From UBA4660 sp034408895 (GTDB taxonomy: Bacteria; Bacteroidota; Bacteroidia; Flavobacteriales_D; Sanyastnellaceae), in NCBI GenBank assembly GCA_034408895.1, contig JAWXCI010000015.1, forward strand, positions 1-64,000: DNA of 64,000 nucleotides, written 5' to 3'. A program made the position numbers and the translations under genes. The notes under the pieces are model-generated. The model saw nothing but the letters and a program-made list of their open reading frames with translations. It was not told the DNA's origin and did not search any database. Positions within the stretch are counted from its first letter, which is position 1. The number at the start of each line of letters is the position of its first letter. Positions 1 to 8,610 of the stretch are shown one piece after another.

Positions 1-1376
1 CCGATACAAAACTTAGAAAAGATATTGTGCAGCAAATCATCGGCATTCACTTCTCCTATTATTTCTCCAAGGTGAAAAAGAGTTTTACGAAGGTCCACAG
101 CAAGTAAATCGCCAGTCAAGCCGTTTTGCAATCCTGTAAGAACTTCGTTGAGCGAAAGGGCGGATTGGGTCAATGCCTCGTAATGCCGGGCATTGGTCAC
201 AATGGTTTCACCCGACATGATTCGGGTAGCATTCACTAACTCAAGCAATTCATTTTTCAGTTCTTCAATGTGCAATTTGTTTTTTGCTGAAATCAGGACA
301 AGGTTTTTAAAGCCTGAGAATTCTGATTTGAATTTTACTTCATCAAACCGCAAAACATCAATTTTGTTAGCCAGCAGAAGAATGCGCTTTTCATCACCCG
401 TTTGATTTTTGATTTGACCCAGCATGTCAGAAAGTTGTGCGGCATTAGTTTCAATTGAATCGAAAAGAAGAAGAATCACCGATGCACTCTTCGCCTGGTC
501 GAATGCCCTTTCGATCCCCATTTTTTCAATGGAATCGGAAGTATGCCTGATGCCTGCAGTATCTATGAATCGAAAACGAATTCCACCCAGTGTGATGTAG
601 TCCTCAATGGTATCGCGAGTGGTTCCTGGAATTTCAGAAACAATCGCGCGTTCTTCATTCAGAAGTGTATTGAGCAAAGTGCTCTTACCGCTGTTGGGCG
701 CACCGAGTATGGCTACAGGTACTCCGTTTTTAATTGCATTGCCCAATGAAAATGATTCACGCAGGCGATTCACCATTGCCAGAATCTCTGTTACCAATAA
801 TTCAAGTTGCGGGCGATTGGCAAACTCTACATCTTCTTCCGCAAAATCAAGTTCCAGTTCAATCATGGATGCGAAGTGAACCAGCCGCTCGCGCAGGGAT
901 TTTATCTCGCGTGAAAATCCTCCGCGCATTTGGTGCAATGCCTGCCGGTGCGAAGCTGCGCTTTCACTGGCAATCAAATCGGCAACAGCTTCCGCTTGGG
1001 ACAAATCCATTTTGGCATTGAGGTAAGCCCTCATGGAAAACTCTCCCGGCTTTGCCAGGCGCGCTCCGCGGGATAGAAGTAATTCAATAATGCGTTGCTG
1101 GACATAAGTCGAACCATGACATGAAATTTCAACGGTGTCTTCACCAGTAAAACTTTTTGGCGAATGGAAAAGAGTCACCACCACATCATCCACTTTTTCT
1201 TCTTCGGATAGTATCCAACCATGATGTGCGGTGTGAGTTGCTTTTGAAGAAATATCCTTTGAAAAAACTGCTGAAAGAAGTGCCATGCAGCCGCTTCCCG
1301 AAAGTCGGATGATGGCCAGCGCACCCATGCCGGGTGGCGAACTGAGCGCACAAATGATATCTGGTTTTCCTTTCAT
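1..1376 (-). CDS. mnmE: tRNA uridine-5-carboxymethylaminomethyl modification GTPase MnmE (3' end cut)
   Basis: MnmE works with MnmG to modify the wobble uridine of several tRNAs. Reading the minus strand from the ATG at 1376 gives 458 codons plus two bases, ending at the window edge within the family's C-terminal CIGK signature, so only the last Lys and the stop are missing. The N-terminal formyl-folate-binding domain covers about residues 1-120. The G domain shows the P-loop GAPNSGKST (about 225-232), G2 GTTRDT, G3 DTAG and G4 NKID. The upstream DUF4143 ATPase gene ends 16 bases before this start, so the two may be co-transcribed. The reading frame is intact throughout. Identity is certain. 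Confidence 0.97.
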   Translation of the reverse strand, partial: MKGKPDIICALSSPPGMGALAIIRLSGSGCMALLSAVFSKDISSKATHTAHHGWILSEEEKVDDVVVTLFHSPKSFTGEDTVEISCHGSTYVQQRIIELLLSRGARLAKPGEFSMRAYLNAKMDLSQAEAVADLIASESAASHRQALHQMRGGFSREIKSLRERLVHFASMIELELDFAEEDVEFANRPQLELLVTEILAMVNRLRESFSLGNAIKNGVPVAILGAPNSGKSTLLNTLLNEERAIVSEIPGTTRDTIEDYITLGGIRFRFIDTAGIRHTSDSIEKMGIERAFDQAKSASVILLLFDSIETNAAQLSDMLGQIKNQTGDEKRILLLANKIDVLRFDEVKFKSEFSGFKNLVLISAKNKLHIEELKNELLELVNATRIMSGETIVTNARHYEALTQSALSLNEVLTGLQNGLTGDLLAVDLRKTLFHLGEIIGEVNADDLLHNIFSKFCI

Positions 1377-1392
1377 TGATGGGTTCAAAGAA

Positions 1393-2586
1393 TCAATACA
1401 TCATTCCGAAAAGCCACAAAGGGATTTGATTGCCGTGACCAGTTACAATATCATCAGCCACCACAAAACTGTTTTTCACGTTACTTATTTGATTGAACTT
1501 TTTGTTCTTGCCACCCACTTCGAAAGTGAATTTGTTGTCCACATAAAAATCGGAAACAGGGCTTGCGTCTACATCATGTAAATGGGCAACCTGGCTCAGG
1601 AAAAAAGTTTCTCGTTGTGTGCCCACATTAGGTTCTTCCATGCAAAGCGCATGAGCAAGGTTGGTGTTTTCTAAAAAGATTTTTTCAGGTTTCGACATGG
1701 GGCCTAGCGATTTTCCGGCAGGCGCAAGCAAGTGTATTATACCTGCCCTGCGGAGGTATTCCAGATAGAGCAATGCAGTCTCGCGCTTGGCCTCAATCCT
1801 TTCAGCCAGTTGAGTGATGTTGGGTTTGAAGGGTGCCGCCTGCGCAATAAAAGCGAGCAGTTTTTTCATTTTGGAAATGGAGTTGTAAGGAATATTTGTA
1901 ACGGCTGCAATATCCGTTTCCAATACCAGTATGACCGTGCGCATCAATTTGTGATGGTAGTTTTCGAGGTTTTCCTTGTAAAAGGGATAACACCCGTGTG
2001 CGAGGTATTGCTTGAAAAACCGCAAAGGGCTCCCAAGTTTTTTGCTCAGTGCATTGGCAAGAACGGTGTGGTTCTTCAGGATGTCGGGCAACGTGAGTTT
2101 TTCCAGTTTTATTCCCTGTTCAAATTCGATGTACTCGCGCAGCGACATCACAGGCAGGTTGTAGCTCACCGCCCTGCGGCTGAGGTCAGCTTCTGCCTTA
2201 TAAATCTGGAGTGCACTGCTGCCAGTGAAGATGACTTTCAGATTCCTGTATGAGTCGTAAAGGTTTTTAATTTCTCTTGACCAATTGTCGTATTTGTGCA
2301 CTTCGTCCAGTACAAGGGTGTGGAAACCCTGCTGGTAAAGTTCACGTGCGGTTTCATAAAGTGACCTGCTCTGGAAATAGAAATTATCCAGGCTGATATA
2401 AAGGCTTTTCTTCCTGTCAGTTTTTAGTTTCAGGTATTGAAGAAGCAATGTGGTTTTTCCTGTACCGCGATGTCCCTGGAGAGCGGTCAGCCTGTCCTTC
2501 CATCCAATGCGCGATACTTCAATGCGCTGGAATTTTGTGTCCGTCTCGTCTATGAGCGCTTCGGAAAGTTCAATAAGTTCATTCAT
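1393..2586 (-). CDS. ATP-binding protein, AAA_14/DUF4143 family (first copy)
   Basis: P-loop ATPase of the AAA_14 plus C-terminal DUF4143 type, common and expanded in Bacteroidota; the cellular role of the family is not established. Walker A is GHRGTGKTTLL (about residues 38-48), Walker B is TLVLDEVHKY, and the sensor-like GSSALQ follows. The C-terminal half carries the DUF4143 region with a winged-helix-like segment. I place the start at the ATG at 2586 (MNELIELSEAL). A TTG at 2610 extends the frame by 8 codons, but it lies inside a repeat and next to the -7 promoter element, so it is unlikely to be translated. It shares the family with the gene at 44136-45323 but is not closely similar in sequence. 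The upstream repeats are listed separately. Confidence 0.88.
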   Translation of the reverse strand: MNELIELSEALIDETDTKFQRIEVSRIGWKDRLTALQGHRGTGKTTLLLQYLKLKTDRKKSLYISLDNFYFQSRSLYETARELYQQGFHTLVLDEVHKYDNWSREIKNLYDSYRNLKVIFTGSSALQIYKAEADLSRRAVSYNLPVMSLREYIEFEQGIKLEKLTLPDILKNHTVLANALSKKLGSPLRFFKQYLAHGCYPFYKENLENYHHKLMRTVILVLETDIAAVTNIPYNSISKMKKLLAFIAQAAPFKPNITQLAERIEAKRETALLYLEYLRRAGIIHLLAPAGKSLGPMSKPEKIFLENTNLAHALCMEEPNVGTQRETFFLSQVAHLHDVDASPVSDFYVDNKFTFEVGGKNKKFNQISNVKNSFVVADDIVTGHGNQIPLWLFGMMY

Positions 2587-2602
2587 TGTATTGTACTTTG
2601 AT

Positions 2603-2741
2603 AAGGACAAATGTATGTAAATATTGCTCTATTGAAAGGACAATTATTTATTTTTTCAATTTTCAACAATAAATTGCGGTCTGAAGGGTAGCCCTTTTAA
2701 AAGGACAAAAATGGCTTCATAATGACCAGTTGAAAGGACAA
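2603..2741. repeat. Four phased AAGGACAA direct repeats upstream of the DUF4143 ATPase
   Basis: The octamer AAGGACAA occurs at 2603, 2636, 2701 and 2734, giving steps of 33, 65 and 33 bp, that is about three helical turns with one position empty. Copies 2 and 4 share the longer TTGAAAGGACAA; copy 1 is TTGATAAGGACAA and copy 3 is TTTTAAAAGGACAA. Copy 1 overlaps the -7 promoter element of the ATPase gene and copy 2 sits near its -33 position. The layout is that of an operator array for a DNA-binding protein. It lies between the divergent ATPase and sucD genes and could affect either. Confidence 0.75.
2608..2615 (-). promoter_or_regulatory. TAnnTTTG -7 promoter element for the DUF4143 ATPase
   Basis: On the minus strand this reads TACATTTG, a perfect match to the Bacteroidota primary-sigma -7 consensus TAnnTTTG. 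It lies 22 bases upstream of the ATG at 2586. The first AAGGACAA repeat overlaps it, so a protein bound to the repeat would occlude the promoter. No convincing TTTG -33 box is visible. Confidence 0.5.
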
Positions 2742-2790
2742 ACTGCGAGATCAAGATGCACCCTATTTTCGCCCGGCAAAATTTTCATTC

Positions 2791-3662
2791 ATGGGCGTAC
2801 TCGTAGGAAAAAACTCAAAAGTGATTGTGCAGGGATTCACCGGCAGTGAAGGAACTTTTCATGCCGTCCAGATGATAGAGTACGGCACCAACGTGGTGGG
2901 AGGAGTTACCCCTAGCAAAGGTGGACAGGTTCACCTCGACCGTCCTGTGTTCAACACTGTGGAGCAAGCAGTGAAAAAAACAGGAGCCGATGTTTCAATC
3001 CTTTTTGTTCCTCCTGCATTTGCAGCCGATGCTATAATGGAAGCCGCTGATGCCGGAATCAAAGTCATTGTCACCATCACAGAAGGAATTCCTGTGCTCG
3101 ATATGGTGAAAGTGAAGGAGTACATCAAGGATCGCGGATGCACTCTTATTGGCCCCAATTGCCCCGGAGTAATTACAGCAGGTGAAGCCAAAGTGGGCAT
3201 CATGCCGGGATTTGTTTTTGTGCCCGGAGAAATTGGTATAGTTTCAAAAAGCGGTACGCTCACTTACGAAGCGGCTGACCAGGTGGTGAAGGCCGGGCTG
3301 GGGATAACTACAGCAATTGGAATAGGTGGCGACCCCATCATTGGAACAACAACGCTGGATGCCGTTCAGTTATTGATGAATGATGAGGCCACAAAAGGCA
3401 TTATTATCATAGGTGAGATTGGAGGCGAACTCGAAGTGAAGGCGGCACGATGGATAATGGAAATGGAAACAAAAAACCGGTAGTTGGATTTATTGCAGGT
3501 GAGACTGCACCAAAAGGGCGCACCATGGGACATGCTGGTGCAATAGTGAGTGGTGAACACGAAAGCGCTGCCGCAAAAAAGAAAGTGATGCGTGAGTGCG
3601 GAATACACATTGTGGACTCACCAGCACTCATAGGACAGAAGATAAAGGAAGTGATGGGGTGA
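2791..3662 (+). CDS. sucD: Succinyl-CoA ligase (ADP-forming) subunit alpha, interrupted by a frameshift
   Basis: TCA-cycle enzyme subunit that binds CoA and carries the phosphohistidine. The first frame (2791-3483) shows the CoA-binding region with GFTGSEGTFHA near residue 15, GPNCPGVITAGEAKVG, and SKSGTLTYEA. It then runs into a stop after WIMEMETKNR. The second frame (to 3662) continues the family sequence with NGNKKPVVGFIAGETAPKGR and GHAGAI, which contains the catalytic His. Adding one A to the A run at 3461-3463 changes GAA ATG to GAA AAT and restores one frame of about 290 residues, the usual SucD length. This is either a homopolymer sequencing error or a real inactivating deletion; an error is more likely because sucD is a core gene and the rest is well conserved. 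SucC is not in the window. Confidence 0.93.
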
Positions 3663-3676
3663 GCGCTGGAAGACTT

Positions 3677-4306
3677 TCAAATCCGGTGAACTCCCACAGG
3701 ATATTCGGCTAGAATATTTTTCTTCATGTTCAGATAGTCTGAATTTTTATTCACGAAATCCAAATTATTGGTATCCAGCACCAGCACACGCATGTGCTCG
3801 TGTTGCCTGATGAATTCCAGGTATTGCTGCTGGATGTTATCGAGATATTCATCCGTGATTTTTTTCTCATACTCCCTTCCACGCCTGCGGATGTTGCGCT
3901 GCAGATTTTCCACATCGAGGTAGAGGTATACGAGCAGGTCTGGCTTTGGAATTTGTGCCTGCACCATCGAAAAGAGGCGGAGGAATAATTCATATTCATC
4001 ACCATCCAAATTGTTTTTCGCGAAAATCTGGCACTTATTTATAAAGTAGTCCGACACCACAGGCTGCCCGAAAAGTTCTGGCTGCGATATCTCCCTTGTA
4101 AGTTGCGAGAATCGTTCAGCCAGAAAACCAAGCTCCAGTGGAAATGCGTAGCGTTCAGGCTGATCATAGAACTTGGGGAGGAATGGATTGTCAGCAAATT
4201 CTTCCAGCACAATTCGCGCATGAATATCAGGGGCAAGTTTTTGCACAAGACTGGTTTTGCCTGCACCTATGTTTCCTTCAATAACTATGTAGCGGTAAGG
4301 AATCAA
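3677..4306 (-). CDS. Deoxynucleoside kinase (dGK/dAK-like)
   Basis: Salvage-pathway kinase that phosphorylates deoxynucleosides. Of 209 residues, the N terminus has the P-loop EGNIGAGKTSL (about 9-19). The family ERF motif is present (AERFSQL, about 63-69). PKPDLLVYLYLD precedes the RRRGREYE lid segment, as in the deoxyribonucleoside kinase family. Which deoxynucleoside it prefers cannot be read from sequence. Its ATG overlaps the stop of folK by four bases (ATGA), showing a translationally coupled folK-kinase operon, a pairing often seen in Bacteroidota. Confidence 0.9.
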   Translation of the reverse strand: MIPYRYIVIEGNIGAGKTSLVQKLAPDIHARIVLEEFADNPFLPKFYDQPERYAFPLELGFLAERFSQLTREISQPELFGQPVVSDYFINKCQIFAKNNLDGDEYELFLRLFSMVQAQIPKPDLLVYLYLDVENLQRNIRRRGREYEKKITDEYLDNIQQQYLEFIRQHEHMRVLVLDTNNLDFVNKNSDYLNMKKNILAEYPVGVHRI

Positions 4307-4794
4307 AATTTTTTTACCAGTGATGCGTCATTGCATTCATTTAAAAGTATTGCGGTATTTTTTTTCAGGACTGGATGAATGAAATCCGGTGCAATGTCAT
4401 TCAACGGGGTCAGTACAAATCTTCGCAAATGCAACCGGGGATGAGGCAGGGTGACGGAATCTTCATTCATCACCACATCATCATAAAACAGTATGTCCAC
4501 ATCCATGTTGCGCGAGAGGTATTTGCCGGCACTGCGTTCCCGCCCGAAAAATTCATCCAGTTCTTCCAGTTCAGAGAACAACTTCTCCACGGAAAGTTCA
4601 GTCGAAATTTCAAGGACCTGATTCAGGAATGAGTCTTGGGTTTCCATCTTCCACGGTTCCGTTTCGTAAACCGGTGATACCTGAACAATGTCGCCCAAAT
4701 TAAAACGGATAAACATCCTTGCATCTTCAAGGTGGCCAAGCCTGTCACCTAGGTTTCCACCAATACACAAAAACACGCGATGCAATTCTGCCAT
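4303..4794 (-). CDS. folK: 2-amino-4-hydroxy-6-hydroxymethyldihydropteridine diphosphokinase FolK
   Basis: Transfers pyrophosphate to the dihydropterin precursor in folate synthesis. The 163-residue length is typical. Diagnostic motifs are LCIGGNLGDR near the N terminus, VYETEPWKM, FLNQVLEI and the signature RNMDVDILFYDD followed by LPHPRLHLRRFVLTPL. It is the first gene of a two-gene operon with the deoxynucleoside kinase and is divergent from sppA. The intervening 128 bases hold the sppA promoter. Confidence 0.96.
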   Translation of the reverse strand: MAELHRVFLCIGGNLGDRLGHLEDARMFIRFNLGDIVQVSPVYETEPWKMETQDSFLNQVLEISTELSVEKLFSELEELDEFFGRERSAGKYLSRNMDVDILFYDDVVMNEDSVTLPHPRLHLRRFVLTPLNDIAPDFIHPVLKKNTAILLNECNDASLVKKF

Positions 4795-4867
4795 AGTTGG
4801 CCACGAATTTAGTTGCAGTTCAATTTGTCTTTTGTATTCAGTTGCCTCCCTTTTGTCAAGAGAAACA

Positions 4868-4896
4868 TTGGCAGTGTTGCCTGAACATTAGCTTCG
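4868..4896 (+). promoter_or_regulatory. Probable sppA promoter
   Basis: TTGG at 4868-4871 and TAGCTTCG at 4889-4896 are separated by 17 bases. This matches the Bacteroidota layout TTTG-N17-19-TAnnTTTG with small deviations in both boxes. It lies 26 bases before the sppA ATG at 4923. Confidence 0.4.
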
Positions 4897-4922
4897 CGGC
4901 ATAAACAAATCAATTTCGAAAA

Positions 4923-6773
4923 ATGAATTTCTGGAAAACACTTCTTGCATCCCTCATTGGCTCCTTTGTGGCCTTCGGACTGGTGATGCTTATTTTCATT
5001 CTCATTGTGGTGGCCGCTATCGGTGGAGCTATGAGTTCAGCCACTTCGGGTGGCGGAGGCGCGGCTGTTTCAGTAAAGGAAAATTCAGTGTTGCACATTG
5101 AAATGGACAGTCCAATTGTGGAGCGCGGAAATGAGAATGAATTTAATTTCAATCCTGCCACATTCGAAAGTGAAACTAGCATCGGCCTCAATCATTTTGT
5201 AAAGGATTTGGAGAAAGCAAAAGGTGATGACCGTATCAAGGGAATTTTTCTTGAGGTGAAAAATTTTTCCTGCGCGCCCAGCACCTTGCTCGATTTGCAC
5301 AATGCGCTGGAAGCTTTTAAATCCTCCGGTAAATGGATTGTGGCGTATGGCGAGAATTACACACAGGGCGGATACTACCTCGCCTCAGTGGCTGATGAAG
5401 TACATCTCAACCCGGAAGGAATGTTTGATTGGCGCGGACTGAATGCTGAATCAATATTCTTCAAAAAGATGCTTGACAAACTTGGGATTGAGGCGCAAAT
5501 TATTCGTGGACCTGACAATAAATTCAAAAGTGCTGTGGAGCCTTTTATGCTCGAAAGCATGAGCGATGCCAATCGTCAGCAGTTGAAAACATTCATTGAT
5601 GATATCTGGAATGTGATGTTGGGTCACATTTCTGCAAGCAGAAATGTAACCATCAATGAATTGAACGCTTATGCCGATTCGCTGGTGTTCATTCAAAACG
5701 AAAAGGCGCTTAATGCAAAACTTTTAGATGCTCTGAGTTACCAGGACCAGGTGATGGATATCTTGAAAGAACGATCGGGCGTTGCTTCCGATTCCACCAC
5801 CACCGCTCGTGATGAAAATTCTTCTGATTCGAAACTTCGTATGGTTTCACTTTCTGACTACCACAATGCAAAAGTGAAAAGAACCAATGAGGATGAAAGC
5901 ACACCTGATTTCAAGAAAGAAAAAATAGCAGTGGTTTACGCTGTGGGTGATATAATGAGTGGCGAAGGAGATGACCAGACCATCGGCAGCGATCGCATTG
6001 CAAAAGCGTTGCGTGATGCTCGTGAGGATGAAAAAGTAAAAGCCATAGTGCTGAGAGTAAACTCTCCCGGTGGCAGCGCATTGGCTAGCGAAGTTATCTG
6101 GCGCGAAACACAACTCATTAAAGAAAGTGGAAAACCCCTGGTGGTGTCAATGGGCGATTATGCAGCCAGTGGCGGCTACTACATCGCGTGCAGCGCTGAT
6201 AAGATTTTCGCAAACCCCAACACTATCACAGGTTCCATCGGAGTTTTTGGAATTGTTCCCAATATGCAGAAATTCTGGGATGAAAAAGTCGGTATCACTT
6301 TCGATCGTTATGAAACGAATCCTCATGCCGATATGATTAGCACGAACAAACCCTTGGATCAAAAAGAAATGGAGGCTTTTCAAACCATGGTTACTGATAT
6401 TTATGATTCATTCATCACTCACGTTTCGGAAGGTCGCGGCATAGAGAAAGCCACCGTGGACAGCCTTGGCCAGGGGCGCGTGTGGAGTGGGGAAGATGCA
6501 TTGGCCATTGGATTGGTGGACGAACTCGGCAATCTGCAGGATGCCATAGAAGCCGCGGCAGAGATGGCTCAACTCACTGACTATGCAACAAGGGAATTAC
6601 CTGAGCTGATTGACCCGTTTAAAGAACTCATCAATGATTTGATGGGCCAAAAACAAACCGCGATTCTTAAATCATCACTTGGAGAAAACTTTACCTTGTA
6701 CCAATTCATTGATTACGTTGCGAAGATGAAAGGTGTGCAAGCGCGTTTGCCATTCATAATAAAGATTGAATGA
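4923..6773 (+). CDS. sppA: Signal peptide peptidase SppA, 67-kDa type
   Basis: Membrane-anchored serine/lysine protease that degrades cleaved signal peptides. At 616 residues it is the long, duplicated form with two ClpP-like domains. A membrane segment lies at about residues 8-35, followed by a Gly/Ser linker. The N-terminal domain supplies the general-base Lys in NKFKSAVEPF (about residue 203). The C-terminal domain supplies the nucleophile Ser in GDYAASGGYYIA (about 416), preceded by VNSPGGSA. All expected catalytic residues are present and the frame is intact. A putative promoter lies at 4868-4896. Confidence 0.96.
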   Translation: MNFWKTLLASLIGSFVAFGLVMLIFILIVVAAIGGAMSSATSGGGGAAVSVKENSVLHIEMDSPIVERGNENEFNFNPATFESETSIGLNHFVKDLEKAKGDDRIKGIFLEVKNFSCAPSTLLDLHNALEAFKSSGKWIVAYGENYTQGGYYLASVADEVHLNPEGMFDWRGLNAESIFFKKMLDKLGIEAQIIRGPDNKFKSAVEPFMLESMSDANRQQLKTFIDDIWNVMLGHISASRNVTINELNAYADSLVFIQNEKALNAKLLDALSYQDQVMDILKERSGVASDSTTTARDENSSDSKLRMVSLSDYHNAKVKRTNEDESTPDFKKEKIAVVYAVGDIMSGEGDDQTIGSDRIAKALRDAREDEKVKAIVLRVNSPGGSALASEVIWRETQLIKESGKPLVVSMGDYAASGGYYIACSADKIFANPNTITGSIGVFGIVPNMQKFWDEKVGITFDRYETNPHADMISTNKPLDQKEMEAFQTMVTDIYDSFITHVSEGRGIEKATVDSLGQGRVWSGEDALAIGLVDELGNLQDAIEAAAEMAQLTDYATRELPELIDPFKELINDLMGQKQTAILKSSLGENFTLYQFIDYVAKMKGVQARLPFIIKIE

Positions 6774-6794
6774 ATTCAAGTTCATACGTTGTGT

Positions 6795-6872
6795 CCCGTT
6801 AGCTATAGGGATTGAGTCTTTGAGCCTTGGTGGCCTCGAATGTGTGCGCGAGGCCAGCAAGGCTCAAGACCC
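6795..6872. repeat. Palindromic element plus a long inverted repeat between sppA and the methyltransferase
   Basis: Positions 6795-6810 hold CCCGTTAGCTATAGGG, a near-palindrome related to one at 37100-37111. Directly after it, 6814-6838 and 6849-6872 form an inverted repeat of about 24 bp with one bulge and two mismatches, separated by a 10-base loop. There is no T tract after the right arm, so it is not a standard intrinsic terminator for sppA. Its function is unknown; a dispersed repeat or an RNA hairpin is possible. Confidence 0.6.
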
Positions 6873-6920
6873 TACGGCTCACAAAGCTCCAATCAACGGT
6901 TTCGCGGTTTTTACAAGATC

Positions 6921-7466
6921 ATGTCCGACAGAAAATTGACGATGCTCGAACTGAACCGGATGACAGAAGCGGAATTCAAAACTGCTGGAAAAATTCATGT
7001 GGTTCTCATTCTCGATAACATTCGCAGCGGGCTTAATGTCGGCTCCATTTTTCGCAGTGCTGATAGTTTCAGGATTGAAAAAATTTTTCTCTGTGGCATA
7101 ACTCCAACGGCAGAACATCGCGATGTTTTGAAGACAGCGCTGGGTGCAACACGCACTGTTAAATGGGCGCACCATCCCGATGCAATTCTGCTGATTGAAG
7201 AATTGAAAAGGGAAGGATATCAAATTCTGGCGGTAGAACAGACTATTAATTCCGTTCCGCTCCACCATCTTGAATTGAAGCAAGCCACAGGATATGCACT
7301 GGTATTGGGCCATGAGTTAAGCGGTGTTTCCCAACCTGTAATTGATGGTTGTGATGGCGCAGTAGAAATAATACAGTCCGGCACCAAACATTCCCTTAAT
7401 GTGGCGGTGTGTGCGGGCATTGTCCTCTACGAATTCAGCCAGAAACTCAATTTCAGAAACGTTTAA
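6921..7466 (+). CDS. SpoU/TrmH-family RNA 2'-O-methyltransferase
   Basis: SAM-dependent SPOUT-fold methyltransferase acting on tRNA or rRNA. The 181 residues contain the three SpoU motifs: LDNIRSGLNVGSIFRSADSF (motif 1), LVLGHELSGVS (motif 2) and the C-terminal HSLNVAVCAGIVLYEF (motif 3). The trefoil-knot region is intact. An in-frame ATG at 6840 adds 27 residues, but that extension translates the inverted repeat and has no family resemblance, so the ATG at 6921 is chosen. The substrate cannot be assigned from sequence. Confidence 0.92.
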   Translation: MSDRKLTMLELNRMTEAEFKTAGKIHVVLILDNIRSGLNVGSIFRSADSFRIEKIFLCGITPTAEHRDVLKTALGATRTVKWAHHPDAILLIEELKREGYQILAVEQTINSVPLHHLELKQATGYALVLGHELSGVSQPVIDGCDGAVEIIQSGTKHSLNVAVCAGIVLYEFSQKLNFRNV

Positions 7467-7510
7467 TCAAACAAAGGCGGTGGTTATAGCAGCTGTCCTT
7501 CTATTTTTGT

Positions 7511-8545
7511 GTGCCTTTATCAAAACACGTGAAGCATTTTACAGCTATACTTTTATTCGTGATGTGCACATTGCCAGCCAGTGCGCAACTTTACGACTTC
7601 TTTCCCGAAGACAACGATTGGAAATACCATAAGCATCATCTCGAGTTCGGTGTGGGTACCGCTAATTTTCTGGGGGATCTGGGGGGTAAAGATGCCATTG
7701 GCACCAATGATTTAAAAGATCTGGAGTGGACAGAATTCCACCTGGCCGGTATGGTGGGCTATCGTTATGCGTTGCGCAAACACCTTTATGGCCGCATTGA
7801 TTTTTCTTATTCCCGAGTGGCCGGTGATGATAAACTTACACTCGAAACATTCCGCCACAATCGCAATCTTCACTTCCGCTCGAATATTTTTGAAGTGAAT
7901 CTCATGCCTGAATTCCACATCAAGCTTGGAAATAAAAAGGGACGCCAATACAAACTTGACCGCGAGAATTCAAACTCAAGTCCCTGGCGTATCCGCGGTA
8001 CCTATTTCTCAATTTTCGGTGGAATCGGTGTTATGCATCACAACCCCAAAGCGTTTATTGGCGAACAGTGGATTGAACTAAGGCCATTGCATACCGAGGG
8101 TCAAGGTTTGCCTGGCGGCCCCAAAGAATATAAGTTGTGGAGACTCAATGTACCTGTGGGGGCTAACTTCCTGGTGAAGATGCATAGGCAGTGGAAATTC
8201 GGCTTCGAAATCACGTATCGTTTCACCTTTACCGATTACCTGGATGATGTAAGTACCGTGTATTACAATCCATACGACATTTCGCTTTACCAGCAAGAAA
8301 GCGGTATGAGTGATATTGCAGCCTATCTATCTAACCCAGCGCTGGGTTTGGCCAATGGCGGATTGTCCGATATTGCCACCGCACCCGGCCAGCAACGTGG
8401 CGATCCGCGTGACAACGATTCCTACTTCTATATAATGTTCAAGGCCGATTACATGTTCATAAAGAAGGATAGTTTTAAGAGGGCTAAAACCAGACTGTCC
8501 AAAGGTGTCCGGAAATTTAAACGGCCAAGACCTATGAGATTTTAG
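7511..8545 (+). CDS. Outer-membrane beta-barrel protein (DUF6089-like)
   Basis: Probable outer-membrane protein of about 344 residues, starting with a Sec signal peptide cleaved after ASA and before QLYDFF. The mature part begins with a typical barrel strand (LEFGVGTANFLGDLGG) and has alternating aromatic/polar strands through to the Lys/Arg-rich C terminus. No ATG fits. The GTG at 7511 is the longest choice; a GTG at 7529 would give a more typical 20-residue signal peptide beginning with MKHF. It resembles the small barrels annotated as DUF6089 in Bacteroidota. Its role is unknown. It converges with the VWA gene downstream. Confidence 0.75.
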   Translation: MPLSKHVKHFTAILLFVMCTLPASAQLYDFFPEDNDWKYHKHHLEFGVGTANFLGDLGGKDAIGTNDLKDLEWTEFHLAGMVGYRYALRKHLYGRIDFSYSRVAGDDKLTLETFRHNRNLHFRSNIFEVNLMPEFHIKLGNKKGRQYKLDRENSNSSPWRIRGTYFSIFGGIGVMHHNPKAFIGEQWIELRPLHTEGQGLPGGPKEYKLWRLNVPVGANFLVKMHRQWKFGFEITYRFTFTDYLDDVSTVYYNPYDISLYQQESGMSDIAAYLSNPALGLANGGLSDIATAPGQQRGDPRDNDSYFYIMFKADYMFIKKDSFKRAKTRLSKGVRKFKRPRPMRF

Positions 8546-8610
8546 ATTCCAAATTCCAGACTCACATCGCATTTACTTAGTTCATACAAATCGGAATTTG
8601 AAATTTGGAA

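Noticed and set aside
2603..2741. CRISPR array interpretation of the spaced AAGGACAA copies
   Set aside because: The repeat unit is only 8-12 bp, one position is empty, and no cas genes are near; an operator array fits better.
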